Shown here: positions 7,809 to 17,264 of the stretch, piece after piece | Numbering within the stretch: position 1 is the stretch's first letter | Layout of the letters: each line of letters opens with the position of its first letter | NCBI GenBank assembly: GCA_017656385.1 | Contig: JACDNX010000005.1 | Location: 1-64,000, forward strand | Length of the DNA stretch: 64,000 bases | Reading direction: 5' to 3' | Source of the DNA: Thermodesulfobacterium sp. | Lineage (GTDB): Bacteria; Desulfobacterota; Thermodesulfobacteria; Thermodesulfobacteriales; Thermodesulfobacteriaceae | The notes under the pieces: generated by a model | The model's input: only the letters and a program-made list of their open reading frames with translations | Database searches by the model: none | Told to the model about the DNA's origin: nothing | Translations under genes and position numbers: made by a program

Positions 7809-9431
7809 TTAAACTTTAAATTTTTCAACTGCTTCTTTTAATTCTGTTCCCATTTTAGCAACTTCTTCAGTGGTAGAAACAATCTGTTCCACTCCTACTT
7901 TCAGATCTTTTGCAGCACTTGCTACACTTCCCACATCCTTTGCTATAGATTCTGCAGTTACACTCATCTCCTCTGTTGCAGAGGCAACGCTCTGAATCAT
8001 TTCTTGAAGTCTCTCAGAAGCCTCTGCTATCTTCTTCAATACACCTGCTGCTTCTTCAGAGAGTTTTACTCCTGTTTCAACTTTACCTGATATGTCTTCA
8101 ACTTCGCGCTTTACATCTCCTACCGCTTTCTCTATTTCTTTTATTGTGTTAGCTATTTCCTCTGTAGATTTTCCTGTTCTTTCTGCAAGTTTTCTAATTT
8201 CACCAGCAACCACTGCAAATGACCTGCCATGCTCCCCTGCACGAGCTGCTTCAATGGTTGCATTGAGAGCAAGTAAGTTGGTTTGCTCTGCTACATCTTT
8301 TATAAATTCAATTACTGCTCCTATTGCCCTTGTTCTCTCTTCAAGTGTTCCCATTACTTCTCTGAGCTTGTCTGCTACTTGTTCAATAACTTTAACTTCA
8401 TTTGCAGTTTTTAAAGTGTAGTTTTCTCCATCTTTTGCCATATTTGCTGTATTTTTACTTTCTTCAAGAATTTCTGTAGCATTTTTTGCTATATCAACAA
8501 CAGTGGAACTCATTTGTTCTGTAGCACCAGCTATTTGCGTTGTTTTCTCAACTTGAGTTTCTATGCTTGTGTTAAACTGCTTGGTTATGGCTGAAAGTTC
8601 TTCACTTGAACCTGCAAGAGTCATAGATGCCTGCTTAACTTCTTCTATTAAAATTCTCATGGAAGCCAAGGCATCTGCAAGATCTTTTGCCATAACTCCT
8701 ATCTCATCCTGAGAGGTAATATCAATATCTACTGCAAGATCCCCTTCGTGAACCCTTGCCAGTATCTTTCTAAGTTTTTCAATAGGATTTCTAACAGCTC
8801 TTGTAACCCCGGTAATTACTAAAAAGGAAACTACTACAAAAATAATTCCAAAAACTATAAGAATTATAAACTCTCTTTTTATGTATCCCAAAGATTTAAC
8901 AGCTTCTTCTTCTGCCTTTTTGATATAAAAGGTTGTCAAATCATCAAGTTCTTTTTGCATGGTCAACAATTTAGGAATTAGTTCATTCTCATGAAGATAA
9001 ATAGCTTCTTGAGTCCTTCCAGCAAGTGCAAGTTGAGCAACTTTATTGCTAATTTGTTGCAAAGCCTCTATAGCGTAAAAAGTTTCTTTTAGCTCTTTTT
9101 TACCTTCATTTGACCTTGTCGTTCCTTTTAAAAAATCCAAATGTTTTTTGTAAGCTTTTTCTGCCTTTAAAATTTTGTTATAAATTTCTCTCCTTTTCTC
9201 CATATCTTCAGTAAGAAGCATTTTTGTTATACTCAATTGAACATTGGTGAGAATTTCATTTCTTAATTCCGCAGCATTGCTAATTTTTAATGTCCTTTCT
9301 CTTAAATCTTTTGTATTAGTATTTATGACATACAAACTATATAGGGTATGCAAAGAAACCACAGCAACAATAAAAATTATTATACCGAAACCAAAAACAA
9401 GTTTTTTGGTAATGCTCCAGTTTTTAAACAT
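7809..9431 (-). CDS. Methyl-accepting chemotaxis protein
   Basis: A 540-residue transmembrane receptor. TM1 spans about residues 10-32 and TM2 about 188-208. The loop of ~155 residues between them is helical and resembles a four-helix-bundle sensor domain. A HAMP domain follows (around [11 protein letters not shown]). The long coiled-coil signalling region contains the invariant hairpin tip, including [20 protein letters not shown] and the Glu-Arg-rich stretch after it. Candidate methylation sites (Gln/Glu pairs with Ala/Ser) flank the tip, but no CheR or CheB is in the window. A strong Shine-Dalgarno (AGGAGGT) precedes the ATG. The ligand is unknown. It would couple to CheW and CheA encoded immediately upstream. 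Confidence 0.92.
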   Translation of the reverse strand: MFKNWSITKKLVFGFGIIIFIVAVVSLHTLYSLYVINTNTKDLRERTLKISNAAELRNEILTNVQLSITKMLLTEDMEKRREIYNKILKAEKAYKKHLDFLKGTTRSNEGKKELKETFYAIEALQQISNKVAQLALAGRTQEAIYLHENELIPKLLTMQKELDDLTTFYIKKAEEEAVKSLGYIKREFIILIVFGIIFVVVSFLVITGVTRAVRNPIEKLRKILARVHEGDLAVDIDITSQDEIGVMAKDLADALASMRILIEEVKQASMTLAGSSEELSAITKQFNTSIETQVEKTTQIAGATEQMSSTVVDIAKNATEILEESKNTANMAKDGENYTLKTANEVKVIEQVADKLREVMGTLEERTRAIGAVIEFIKDVAEQTNLLALNATIEAARAGEHGRSFAVVAGEIRKLAERTGKSTEEIANTIKEIEKAVGDVKREVEDISGKVETGVKLSEEAAGVLKKIAEASERLQEMIQSVASATEEMSVTAESIAKDVGSVASAAKDLKVGVEQIVSTTEEVAKMGTELKEAVEKFKV

Positions 9432-9440
9432 CTCTACCTC

Positions 9441-9920
9441 CTATTGAATTATTTTTTCTACATCAAGAATAAGTAAAAGTCTGTCAGGTAGCTGATAAAC
9501 ATTTTTAACATATTCTTTTGCGATACCTTCTAATTTGTCTGGAGTTTTTTCCAATTTTGCAGGAAAAATTTCTAAAATTTCTCCTATCTCTTCTATTACA
9601 AAAGAAACTGAAGCCTCTCCTTCATCTTTAACTATCAAATTAAGCTTGGGAGTAACTTCAAAGTTAACCTTCAATTTCTTTGCAAGATCTATAACAGTTA
9701 CAATTTGTCCTCTTAAATTCATTATTCCAAGGATATGTTCCTCTGAAAGAGGAACAGGAGTAATTTCTATCTCCTTATTAATCTCTACTACTCTTTCTGC
9801 TGGGATACCAAGTAAAAAATCTCCTATATAAAAGGTTACCATAGTAATAGCTTGAGCATAGTCAAGTGCTTTATCTTCCCTTGTTTCTAAAGCTATATCT
9901 TCTTTTTTTGCTAATTCCAT
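9441..9920 (-). CDS. cheW: Chemotaxis coupling protein CheW
   Basis: CheW links receptors to CheA. The 159-residue protein has the typical fold motifs: VTFYIGDFLLGIPAERVVEI, the EHILGIMNLRGQIVTVIDL segment and FVIEEIGEILEI. It lies 28 bases downstream of cheA and 9 bases upstream of mcp. CheA itself has two CheW-like domains, so this stand-alone CheW is a third copy of the fold in the same operon. Assignment is secure. Confidence 0.92.
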   Translation of the reverse strand: MELAKKEDIALETREDKALDYAQAITMVTFYIGDFLLGIPAERVVEINKEIEITPVPLSEEHILGIMNLRGQIVTVIDLAKKLKVNFEVTPKLNLIVKDEGEASVSFVIEEIGEILEIFPAKLEKTPDKLEGIAKEYVKNVYQLPDRLLLILDVEKIIQ

Positions 9921-9948
9921 ATTTTTCTTACCCCCTTTTGAAATTTTC

Positions 9949-12561
9949 TTATCTTAACAAAGTTTCTATTTCTTTCAATAATTTTTCTCTATTCAATTTT
10001 ATTTCATAACTATTAGCACCTACCTCTAATGCTTTCCTTCTTATATCTTCTCCTGCAAGAGAAGTAACAACTATTATAGGAATATTTTTATAATCCGGAT
10101 TTGACCTTATTTCCTTTATAAGATCAAATCCATCCATCTCTGGCATTTCTAAATCTGTAACGACTAAATCAAATTTCTCCCCACTTAAAAGCTTATTTAA
10201 AGCTTCCTTACCATTTTCAACTACTTCTACTTCATACCCTGCTCCTTTCAAATAATTTTGCATCATACCTCTGAAAAAAGGTGAATCCTCAGCAAGAAGT
10301 ATTTTTTTTGCCTTCTCTTCCACTTTTCCTTTCACAATAAACCAGTCCGGGTCATACATTTCAATTATTTTGTAAATATCAATAAAAAGAACTGTTTTGC
10401 CATCAATAATTCTATGACCCAAAATTCCGGGATTATTATAAATACCTTCTTCTACATCTAAAGTTGTTTCTAAAGTTCCTACAATGTTAGAACAAAGTAT
10501 TCCACAGGTTTTTCCTCTTTCTGTAAAGAATAGAACATTATAGTTTTCCTGATCAGAAGCACCTTGCAGGGGTAAATAGTTTTCTAATCTTATAACAGGA
10601 ATAACTTCGTCTCTATAAATAATGATTTCTTTACCTCCCGAAATTTGAATTTCGCTTGCTTTTATCTTATCAAGTCTTGAGATCAGAGCTATAGGAAGTG
10701 CAAGTCTATCTTTACCTACATCAAAAAGAAGAATAAATATGGTTTCTTCAGAGGAAGTTCTTATTTTAGCCTTTGCTGATTCGTATTTCTTTTCCACTTC
10801 TTCCATACTAATCCCAACAAATTGCGAAAGTCCTATTACATCCAAAATAAGCGCAAGTTTACCATCTCCCATAATGGTTGCACCTGAATAAATAGGAATA
10901 TTTTTAAACCACTTACCAAGAGGCTTAACAACTATTTCTTCAGAGGCAAAAATTTTATCTACTAAAAGTCCTATAAACCTTTCTCCAGTAGTTAAAATAA
11001 CTAAATTTCTCTGCTCTACCTTTTTTCCATTATCTTTTAAGATTTCCGATAGCCTTAACACAGGTATTATTTCTCCTCTGAGCCTATAAAATTCTGTATT
11101 GCCTAACTTAAGAAGATCTTTCTCTGGCTCAACATTAACAAGTTCTTTAAGATTAACTTGAGGAATAGCATAACGATAATTTCCAGAAGTAACTATTAAA
11201 GCTGGTATGATAGCAAGAGTGAGAGGAATCTTTATTTTTACTGTAGTTCCTTTACCACGAACAGTGTTTATTTCTATAGATCCACCAAGTTTTTCAATGT
11301 TTGATTTAACCACATCCATTCCTACACCGCGACCAGAAAGCTGAGTAACAGTCTCGGCTGTGGAAAATCCTGGTTTAAAAATAAGGCTTAACAATTCTTT
11401 TTCCGAAGCTTTTTCTGCTTCTTCAAGTGTCATAAATCCCTTTTCTACCGCCTTTCTTTTTATCTTTTCAACATCAATACCTCTTCCATCGTCTTCAATC
11501 TCTATAACAACCTGTCCTCCTTCTTGATATGCCCTAAGAATAAGAGTTCCTTCTGCGGATTTGCCAATCTGAACCCTTTCTTCAGGAGGCTCAATCCCAT
11601 GATCTATAGCATTTCTAACAAGATGAGTAAGAGGATCTTTAATTGCTTCAATTATTGATCTGTCAAGTTCGGTTTCTGTTCCTTCTAAATGAAGATTTAC
11701 TTTTTTACTAAGAGCCTTAGCTAAATCTCTTACAATTCTGGGAAACTTGTTAAAAACCATTCCAATTGGTTGCATTCTTGTTTTCATTATAGTTTCTTGC
11801 ATCTCGGTTGTTATCATTGAGAGTATCTGAACACTTCTTCCAAGCTCCTCATCCATTAATTTTTGTGAAAGCTGAACAACTCTGTTTCTTGCAAGAACAA
11901 GCTCCCCTGCGAGATTCATTAACTGGTCAAGAAGTTTAACATCAACTTTTATGTGTGTTTCTGTAAGTTCTATATGAGGAGTAACTACAGCTTCTTCTTT
12001 CTTTTCCTTCTTAACCGGTTCTACTGGCTTAACCTCTTCTGCTTTCTTTTTTTCCTCTTCTTTTTTTTCTTCTACCACCTCTTCTTCCAACTTTTCTTTT
12101 TCTACCTTTGGTTCTTCCGCTTTTTTTTCTTCAGGTGTTCTTTCTTTAGGCTTTTCTTGAACTTTCTTTTTAAGTTTTTCATTAAAATTAGACAGTTCTA
12201 CCAGAAAATCTAAAATTCTATCTTCTACAGGTTCTTCTTTATTTTTTTCTATGTATCCAATAATGTATTTAATATAATCCACTGCTTTTAACAATATGTC
12301 TATAACATCTTCCTCTGGTTCTATTAAACCATCTCTTAGTTTTGAAAGTATATCTTCAGAAAAATGAGCTATGCTTTCAAGAGTTTTAAAACCAAAAAAT
12401 CCAGCAGCACCTTTTAAAGAATGCATAGTTCTAAAAAGGGCTTTTAAAATTTCAACATTCTCTTTATCTTTCTCTAACTCTATAAAACCCTCTTCAAGAT
12501 TAGTTATCCCTTCTTTAGCTTCTACTAAAAAGTCTTGCAAAATATCTTCATCAAAGTTCAT
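9949..12561 (-). CDS. cheA: Hybrid CheA histidine kinase with two CheW domains and a C-terminal receiver
   Basis: An 870-residue kinase with this order. The Hpt domain (~1-110) has phospho-His48 in LFRTMHSLKGAAGFFGF. A Lys/Glu-rich low-complexity linker (~115-200) stands where a P2 CheY-binding domain is often found. The dimerisation helices (~205-270) start VDVKLLDQLMNLAGELVLAR. The ATPase has N, G1 and G2 boxes (LVRNAIDHGIE, EIEDDGRGID, GRGVGMDVVKSNIEKLGG). One CheW domain spans ~450-590 and a divergent second ~600-735. A receiver fills ~748-870 with the phospho-Asp in VVTDLEMPEMDGF. The receiver resembles FrzE-type hybrids and could be the only response regulator of this cluster. The Shine-Dalgarno (AAGGGGGTG) is strong. 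Confidence 0.92.
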   Translation of the reverse strand: MNFDEDILQDFLVEAKEGITNLEEGFIELEKDKENVEILKALFRTMHSLKGAAGFFGFKTLESIAHFSEDILSKLRDGLIEPEEDVIDILLKAVDYIKYIIGYIEKNKEEPVEDRILDFLVELSNFNEKLKKKVQEKPKERTPEEKKAEEPKVEKEKLEEEVVEEKKEEEKKKAEEVKPVEPVKKEKKEEAVVTPHIELTETHIKVDVKLLDQLMNLAGELVLARNRVVQLSQKLMDEELGRSVQILSMITTEMQETIMKTRMQPIGMVFNKFPRIVRDLAKALSKKVNLHLEGTETELDRSIIEAIKDPLTHLVRNAIDHGIEPPEERVQIGKSAEGTLILRAYQEGGQVVIEIEDDGRGIDVEKIKRKAVEKGFMTLEEAEKASEKELLSLIFKPGFSTAETVTQLSGRGVGMDVVKSNIEKLGGSIEINTVRGKGTTVKIKIPLTLAIIPALIVTSGNYRYAIPQVNLKELVNVEPEKDLLKLGNTEFYRLRGEIIPVLRLSEILKDNGKKVEQRNLVILTTGERFIGLLVDKIFASEEIVVKPLGKWFKNIPIYSGATIMGDGKLALILDVIGLSQFVGISMEEVEKKYESAKAKIRTSSEETIFILLFDVGKDRLALPIALISRLDKIKASEIQISGGKEIIIYRDEVIPVIRLENYLPLQGASDQENYNVLFFTERGKTCGILCSNIVGTLETTLDVEEGIYNNPGILGHRIIDGKTVLFIDIYKIIEMYDPDWFIVKGKVEEKAKKILLAEDSPFFRGMMQNYLKGAGYEVEVVENGKEALNKLLSGEKFDLVVTDLEMPEMDGFDLIKEIRSNPDYKNIPIIVVTSLAGEDIRRKALEVGANSYEIKLNREKLLKEIETLLR

Positions 12562-12611
12562 TTTCTCACCCCCTTTCTAATTTATCTCAATTAAATATAC
12601 TGTAATCTGTA

Positions 12612-12640
12612 ATTATAAAATAAAACCAAACATTTTTAAA
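12612..12640 (-). promoter_or_regulatory. Predicted promoter for the cheA operon
   Basis: On the minus strand TTTAAA (12635-12640) and a perfect TATAAT (12612-12617) are 17 bases apart. Transcription would start near 12605, about 44 bases before the cheA ATG. The -35 overlaps the last codons of ldcA, so cheA may also receive read-through. This is a visual consensus match only. Confidence 0.4.
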
Positions 12641-13496
12641 GTATAAAATTTTTTTGAAACAATTTTGCTTTTTTATTTTCTACAACTAAATATGTTTTTT
12701 GCCCAATTATAAAAGGAAAATTATCCTTCACATGTCCCAACGGAAAAGCATAACCTATAGGAATCTTTTTTGGTAAAAACTCTTCCACTCTCTTTAAAAA
12801 TTTTAAAGGATCAACTTTACCTAAGTTTCCCACCGCTATACCTTTTATATTTTCAGTTCCTATAGTAAAAACTGTCTGTAAAAATGCCCTTTCCAGTCTA
12901 TATTCTTTTTCATTTATATCCTCTATTACTAAAATTAAAGATCTTTCAAAAGGTAGATATGGAGTTCCACACAAGCTTGCTAAGGTAGCTAAATTACCTC
13001 CTAAAAGTATACCTTCTGCCTCTCCCTCCTGATAAGTCTTACCTTCTAAAACTATTTCTTTATTTTTAAAAATGACCTCCAAAAGATATTCAAAGGCTGA
13101 TTCACTTAAATCAGATAAATTAACAATCATAGGAGCATGTATTCCGGGTTTTTTAAATTTTTTATAAAAATAAAGATGTAAAGCAGTTATATCACTAAAT
13201 CCAATTAAAATGGAATAAATGTCTCTTTTTTTATTTTGAACAAAAATTTTTTCTAAGTAAGGAATTAATTTTATAGATCCAAAACCTCCTCTTGCTGACC
13301 AAATAAATTTATATTCTCTTGAGGTAATCAACTTATAAAGCAAACGAGCTTTAAGAGAAGGTAAAGACTCTGAAACCTCAACAAAGGACTCAAAAGAGAT
13401 TCCATTTTTTTTTAAAATTTTTATACCTTTCTGATATTTTCTTACAGAAGGTGAGCTCGCAGGAGAAAAAAGGGCAATTTTTATCTCTTTTTCCAT
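12636..13496 (-). CDS. ldcA: LD-carboxypeptidase (peptidase S66)
   Basis: An enzyme of peptidoglycan recycling that removes the terminal D-Ala from murein tetrapeptides. The 286-residue protein starts IKIALFSPASSPSVRKYQKG. It keeps the S66 triad: Ser101 in LIGFSDITALHLYF, Glu in VIEDINEKEYRLERAF near residue 201, and His in PLGHVKDNFPF near residue 254. No signal peptide is seen, consistent with a cytoplasmic recycling enzyme. It overlaps the end of coaX by 16 bases and closes the run that begins with rimP. Confidence 0.9.
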   Translation of the reverse strand: MEKEIKIALFSPASSPSVRKYQKGIKILKKNGISFESFVEVSESLPSLKARLLYKLITSREYKFIWSARGGFGSIKLIPYLEKIFVQNKKRDIYSILIGFSDITALHLYFYKKFKKPGIHAPMIVNLSDLSESAFEYLLEVIFKNKEIVLEGKTYQEGEAEGILLGGNLATLASLCGTPYLPFERSLILVIEDINEKEYRLERAFLQTVFTIGTENIKGIAVGNLGKVDPLKFLKRVEEFLPKKIPIGYAFPLGHVKDNFPFIIGQKTYLVVENKKAKLFQKNFIL

Positions 13497-14245
13497 AAGT
13501 AATAAAGCCCCTCTAAGGTTAAATAAGGTTCTATTTTTTCTATTTTTTTAGAATAAGGGGCTATAAATTTAGCCAATCCACCTGTGGCAATAATCTTCGG
13601 AGACGTTCCCATTTCTGCCGAAAGTTTTTCCACTAAATAATCTGTTAATCCTGCAAATCCATATAATAAACCACTTTTCAAAGCAGAAACAGTGTCTTTC
13701 CCTATTACCTGAGAAGGAGGTTCACTTAGGTCTATTTTTGGCAATTTAGCTGTTTTTTTAAACAAAGCCTCTGTAGAAATTAAAATTCCGGGTGAGATAG
13801 CTCCTCCTAAGTATACTCCCTTTTCTGAGATACAGTCAAAAGTTATTGCTGTTCCAAAGTCAACTATAATCAAAGAAGTTTTATATTTTTCCCATCCTGC
13901 CAAAGCGTTAACCAGTCTATCTCCCCCTACCTCACAGGGATACAAAAGATCTATAGAAATTTTAACACTTTGATGATCTGCCACGAGTACCTCTCTTGCT
14001 AATAACTTTTTACCCATTTCTACCCACCAGTGAAGAGCAGGAGGTACTACACAAGCTATACATAGTCCCTTTATATCTTTTAAAGCTATTCTGTAAATAT
14101 CAAGAAAATTTTTCAATTTTACTAATACTTCCTGAGAGGAAACTGGTATTTCTGTTTTAAAACTGAATATAGCTACCAAATTACCCCTGTCTTCAAAAAT
14201 ACCACATACTGTAGAAGTATTCCCTATATCCACAGCAAGAAGCAT
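13481..14245 (-). CDS. coaX: Type III pantothenate kinase
   Basis: CoaX phosphorylates pantothenate, the first step of coenzyme A synthesis. The protein has 254 residues with the phosphate motif AVDIGNTSTVCGIF at the N-terminus. GGDRLVNALAGWEKY, the DFGTAITFD motif and GGAISPGI are also present, followed by ATGGLAKFIAPYS. Length and motif order match CoaX. It lies eight bases after prmA and overlaps ldcA. Confidence 0.93.
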   Translation of the reverse strand: MLLAVDIGNTSTVCGIFEDRGNLVAIFSFKTEIPVSSQEVLVKLKNFLDIYRIALKDIKGLCIACVVPPALHWWVEMGKKLLAREVLVADHQSVKISIDLLYPCEVGGDRLVNALAGWEKYKTSLIIVDFGTAITFDCISEKGVYLGGAISPGILISTEALFKKTAKLPKIDLSEPPSQVIGKDTVSALKSGLLYGFAGLTDYLVEKLSAEMGTSPKIIATGGLAKFIAPYSKKIEKIEPYLTLEGLYYLWKKR

Positions 14246-14253
14246 TTTTACAC

Positions 14254-15069
14254 TTAGCCCTCCTTTTCTTTATTTTCTAAAAGCCATATTATCCAGTTAT
14301 CCTTTTCTCTTCTCCAGAGAATTTCCGTGTTAGTATTTTTTAACGCATTTAAAAGCTCTTTTTCCATAATATTTATAAAACCAGAAACTAAATAAAATCT
14401 GGATTTCCAAAAAGGAGGAAGGTTAAACAATTCCTCTAAAAGCCCTTTGTAAAGATTAGCGAGAACTAAATCTACTTTGATAGGTAAAAGTTTTTTGATA
14501 TCTCCTTCTATAACCTCTGCTGAGAGACCATTTAAATTTAAATTATGCCTGGTAACTTTTACACAAAGAGGATTAATATCTACTGCAATAACCTCTGCTC
14601 CAAGTTTAGCCCAAAAAAGGCTTAAAATACCTGTACCACAACCAATATCAAGAACCCTGCAAGGATTTCCAAAACTTTGATAAAACTCCCAGCTAAGCTC
14701 AAGCATCATAGAAGTGGTAGGATGACTCCCCTCACCAAACACCACACTCGGATCAAAAACAAGATCCCACTCCCCTTCATACCAGACTGGAGCTATTTTA
14801 TAAGGTCCTACCTCAAATGGCTTAGGGACTCTCTTTTCATTCCAGCTCTCATAAGGCATTACATCTTTTACATCAAGCTCAAGATCATACTTTTTCATTA
14901 ACTCTTCTACAAGCTTTTCCTTGGGTTTATGAAAAAAAAGAACACTTACTCCATCTTCTTCCCAAACTCCTATCAAATCTTCATCCTCAAGTTCTCTCAG
15001 TGCAGGATGAGAATTTTTGAAACTATAAATATATAAAGTTTCGTATTTCTTATACTTGCCTTTTAACAT
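14254..15069 (-). CDS. prmA: Ribosomal protein L11 methyltransferase
   Basis: A SAM-dependent methyltransferase that trimethylates lysines and the N-terminus of ribosomal protein L11. The 271-residue protein has a short N-terminal substrate-recognition domain. It then has the PrmA signature VVFGEGSHPTTSMMLEL and the SAM motif VLDIGCGTGILSLFWAKLGA. The NPPF-like catalytic motif appears as LVLANLYKGLLEE, which is the form usual for PrmA. It lies 23 bases after the M48 protease gene on the same strand. Confidence 0.9.
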   Translation of the reverse strand: MLKGKYKKYETLYIYSFKNSHPALRELEDEDLIGVWEEDGVSVLFFHKPKEKLVEELMKKYDLELDVKDVMPYESWNEKRVPKPFEVGPYKIAPVWYEGEWDLVFDPSVVFGEGSHPTTSMMLELSWEFYQSFGNPCRVLDIGCGTGILSLFWAKLGAEVIAVDINPLCVKVTRHNLNLNGLSAEVIEGDIKKLLPIKVDLVLANLYKGLLEELFNLPPFWKSRFYLVSGFINIMEKELLNALKNTNTEILWRREKDNWIIWLLENKEKEG

Positions 15070-15092
15070 ACTTTATCTAATTTTATTCTAAA

Positions 15093-16382
15093 TTAGGAAA
15101 ACAACCAAGATACCCCTTTTACTATCTCTTCAATATTAAAAACTATTAAACTTATCATTAAATTTAAAAATATCCAGAGCATTAAAATCAAGCGAATTTT
15201 AATAAATTTTTTCTTAATTTTTTTAAACTTCTCTACATCACTAAACACTTCATTTAAAACCTCAATCCTTTCAAAAATTCCATAGTGATGCCAGCTTTTT
15301 TTATACAACTGTCCTGTTATTTGACCTATTTTAAAAAGAGCTGAAATTAGAGGCTGGGGAGTTTTTAAGATAATTGCAGAATAAAAATCAGCCTCCCTTT
15401 CAAATTGTCTCAAAAAGAAAGAAAAAATATATCTTATGTAAATAAAAGATAAAAAAATCAAAGCTATTCCCCAAAATGCCTCTACTGAGAAAGGTAAACT
15501 TTCCTTGTTTTCAATGAGTTGGATTAATTCAGGATAAAAGTAATAGATAATTAAAAACACCAACACAGAAAATGTTAAAAGATATAAAGGTAGATTGATC
15601 AAAACTAATAAGAGCCATAAATTGTGTCTCTTTTTAAGATGCCCTATCTCGTGAGCCACTACTCCTAAAATTTCTTTTTTAGAAAGAATATTTAAAATGG
15701 GTTTAGAAAAAAATAAATACTTAAACGGAGGTAAAAACCCTAAAATGCCAGCTGTATACACTTTTTTACCCAAATTATTCAGCACATAAATTTGAGTTAT
15801 TTTTACTTTATTTTTTTTAAAAAAATCCAAAATACTCTTCTCAAGTTCTGAATTTTCCATAGGCTTTACAGGCCAAATTTTAACCATTAAAAAAGGAGAA
15901 ATAAAAATTACCAGAATCAAAAAAAGAAAAATATCTCCCTGAAAAGTCATTCCCAACATCTTAAAAATATCCTGAAGCACAACCAGCATAATAATCGGAA
16001 AAATAATGCCAAAAAGGATCCTTAGATAATTTAAAGAAACTCTAAGAAGCAAAAATTTAACTAAAAACATATAATGCAAGAACCACAAAATTCCTAAAAG
16101 AGAAGAAAAATAAATTCTGTCCAAATAAATTTTTAATTTAAAAAAACTTAAATCTATGAGATAAAAAATAAAAACAAAAGCTATAAAAATTTTTTCTAAA
16201 ATCGGAACAATATCAAATTTAGATTGATATACCTTCTTTCTGACTATTAAAAGAAAAAAAATAAAAAGAAATTCCTTGATTAAAAAAAGAGAAAAAAGAA
16301 AGGGAATTTCATAAGAAGTTACTGGAATAAATTCATAAACAATAAAAGCCAACCAAAGGTATATGAGATCTTCATAAATCAA
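15093..16382 (-). CDS. M48 family membrane metalloprotease (HtpX/Ste24-like)
   Basis: A 429-residue integral membrane zinc protease. Several hydrophobic segments fill the first ~170 residues. The zinc-binding HExxH motif is in VVAHEIGHLKKRHNLW near residue 245. The third ligand, Glu of the ExxxD motif, is in FEREADFYSAIIL near residue 340. More membrane segments lie between these and at the C-terminus. The long multi-span N-terminus is closer to Ste24-like than to short HtpX proteins. HtpX relatives degrade misfolded membrane proteins; that role here is inferred. It lies between fmdB2 and prmA. Confidence 0.85.
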   Translation of the reverse strand: MIYEDLIYLWLAFIVYEFIPVTSYEIPFLFSLFLIKEFLFIFFLLIVRKKVYQSKFDIVPILEKIFIAFVFIFYLIDLSFFKLKIYLDRIYFSSLLGILWFLHYMFLVKFLLLRVSLNYLRILFGIIFPIIMLVVLQDIFKMLGMTFQGDIFLFLILVIFISPFLMVKIWPVKPMENSELEKSILDFFKKNKVKITQIYVLNNLGKKVYTAGILGFLPPFKYLFFSKPILNILSKKEILGVVAHEIGHLKKRHNLWLLLVLINLPLYLLTFSVLVFLIIYYFYPELIQLIENKESLPFSVEAFWGIALIFLSFIYIRYIFSFFLRQFEREADFYSAIILKTPQPLISALFKIGQITGQLYKKSWHHYGIFERIEVLNEVFSDVEKFKKIKKKFIKIRLILMLWIFLNLMISLIVFNIEEIVKGVSWLFS

Positions 16383-16454
16383 AATTTAAATACCTTTATT
16401 AAATAAATATCTTCTAATTTTTTAGTCTGATTTTCCTCATGCAAGTCTTAACTG

Positions 16455-16691
16455 TTACTTTTCTCCTCCAGAACTGTTTTCTTTATCTTTCTTGCCTTTT
16501 TGTTCTTTTTCCTTCCTTGCATAATCAGTAACATACCAACCAGTTCCTTTTAAAATAAAACTACTTTCACTAATAAGTTTGACCAACTCTCCACCACATT
16601 CTTTGCAGGTTTTTAATGCTTCATCTGTAATCTTCTGCCATACCTCAAAATGTTTTCCACAATTCTTGCACTCGTATTCATAAATAGGCAT
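16455..16691 (-). CDS. FmdB family zinc-ribbon protein, second copy
   Basis: A 78-residue protein with the family start [20 protein letters not shown] and a second pair of cysteines in CKECGG. It ends in the conserved [16 protein letters not shown] stretch and a charged Lys/Glu tail. Unlike the paralogue at 575-793 it lacks the Cys-rich C-terminus, and it keeps the more standard family C-terminal half. A good Shine-Dalgarno (GGAGGTGGTAG) precedes the ATG. Function unknown; family certain. Confidence 0.85.
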   Translation of the reverse strand: MPIYEYECKNCGKHFEVWQKITDEALKTCKECGGELVKLISESSFILKGTGWYVTDYARKEKEQKGKKDKENSSGGEK

Positions 16692-16715
16692 CTTCTACCA
16701 CCTCCTACACAATTT

Positions 16716-17264
16716 TTAGGAATAAATTTCATCAAAATAGTAAAAAATTCTACTCATGTGAGGTAAAAATTTAAAGTCTTTTAAAATCTTTTTTGTAAGG
16801 GTGTGCACCACCTTTTCTTCTTCCCATTTATTTTTGGAATAAAAACTGCTTTCATATCTTATAAATCTAACTAAATGAACTAATTCGTGAGTTAAAATAT
16901 AAAGCAAAAGTTCCTTTAAAAAAGGGGTGTGTTTATTAAAAATTTTATTTTTGTTAAGACATATAAAATAAAAATCTTTTCTTTTTGACGGCAGATCGTG
17001 AAAAAATTCTCCTTTTAAAATAGTGGCAAACTTATTTTTTAAAAATTTATTGTTTTTGAGAATATATACATCATAAACCAGTTTGTTGATTTCTTTCTCT
17101 GAAAGTTTCAATTTTTCAATAAGATTAAGCTCACAAATATGAAAAATATTTTTCAGATCATAAAAATTTCGAGACTTTCTCAAAAATAAGTCTACCTTTG
17201 TCCCCTTGGATAAGATCCCAACCAAATTACCTGAAGACAGTAATTTTGCATCTCTTCTAAGCAT
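16716..17264 (-). CDS. Small protein with an HELVH metallopeptidase-like motif; start uncertain
   Basis: Not a family I can name. The 182-residue frame is Lys/Phe/Leu-rich. Near residue 130 it contains YILTHELVHLVRFIR, an HExxH zinc motif set in a helix like those of minimal gluzincin peptidases. A possible third ligand follows in KWEEEKVVHTL. The longest frame overlaps the end of pheA by 73 bases. A TTG at 17181-17183, just past the pheA stop, would give a 155-residue protein starting LRKSRNFYDLKN and is more plausible. It sits between pheA and fmdB2 on the same strand. Proteolytic activity is inferred only from the motif. Confidence 0.55.
   Translation of the reverse strand: MLRRDAKLLSSGNLVGILSKGTKVDLFLRKSRNFYDLKNIFHICELNLIEKLKLSEKEINKLVYDVYILKNNKFLKNKFATILKGEFFHDLPSKRKDFYFICLNKNKIFNKHTPFLKELLLYILTHELVHLVRFIRYESSFYSKNKWEEEKVVHTLTKKILKDFKFLPHMSRIFYYFDEIYS

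Noticed and set aside
8092-8421. 109-codon open frame on the plus strand
   Set aside because: It lies wholly inside the conserved signalling region of the methyl-accepting chemotaxis gene on the other strand; Ser/Ala-rich composition and no Shine-Dalgarno mark it as a shadow.
11953-12213. 86-codon Phe-rich open frame on the plus strand
   Set aside because: It is the complement of the Lys/Glu-rich linker of CheA; the Phe/Leu run is simply the reverse of Lys/Glu codons.
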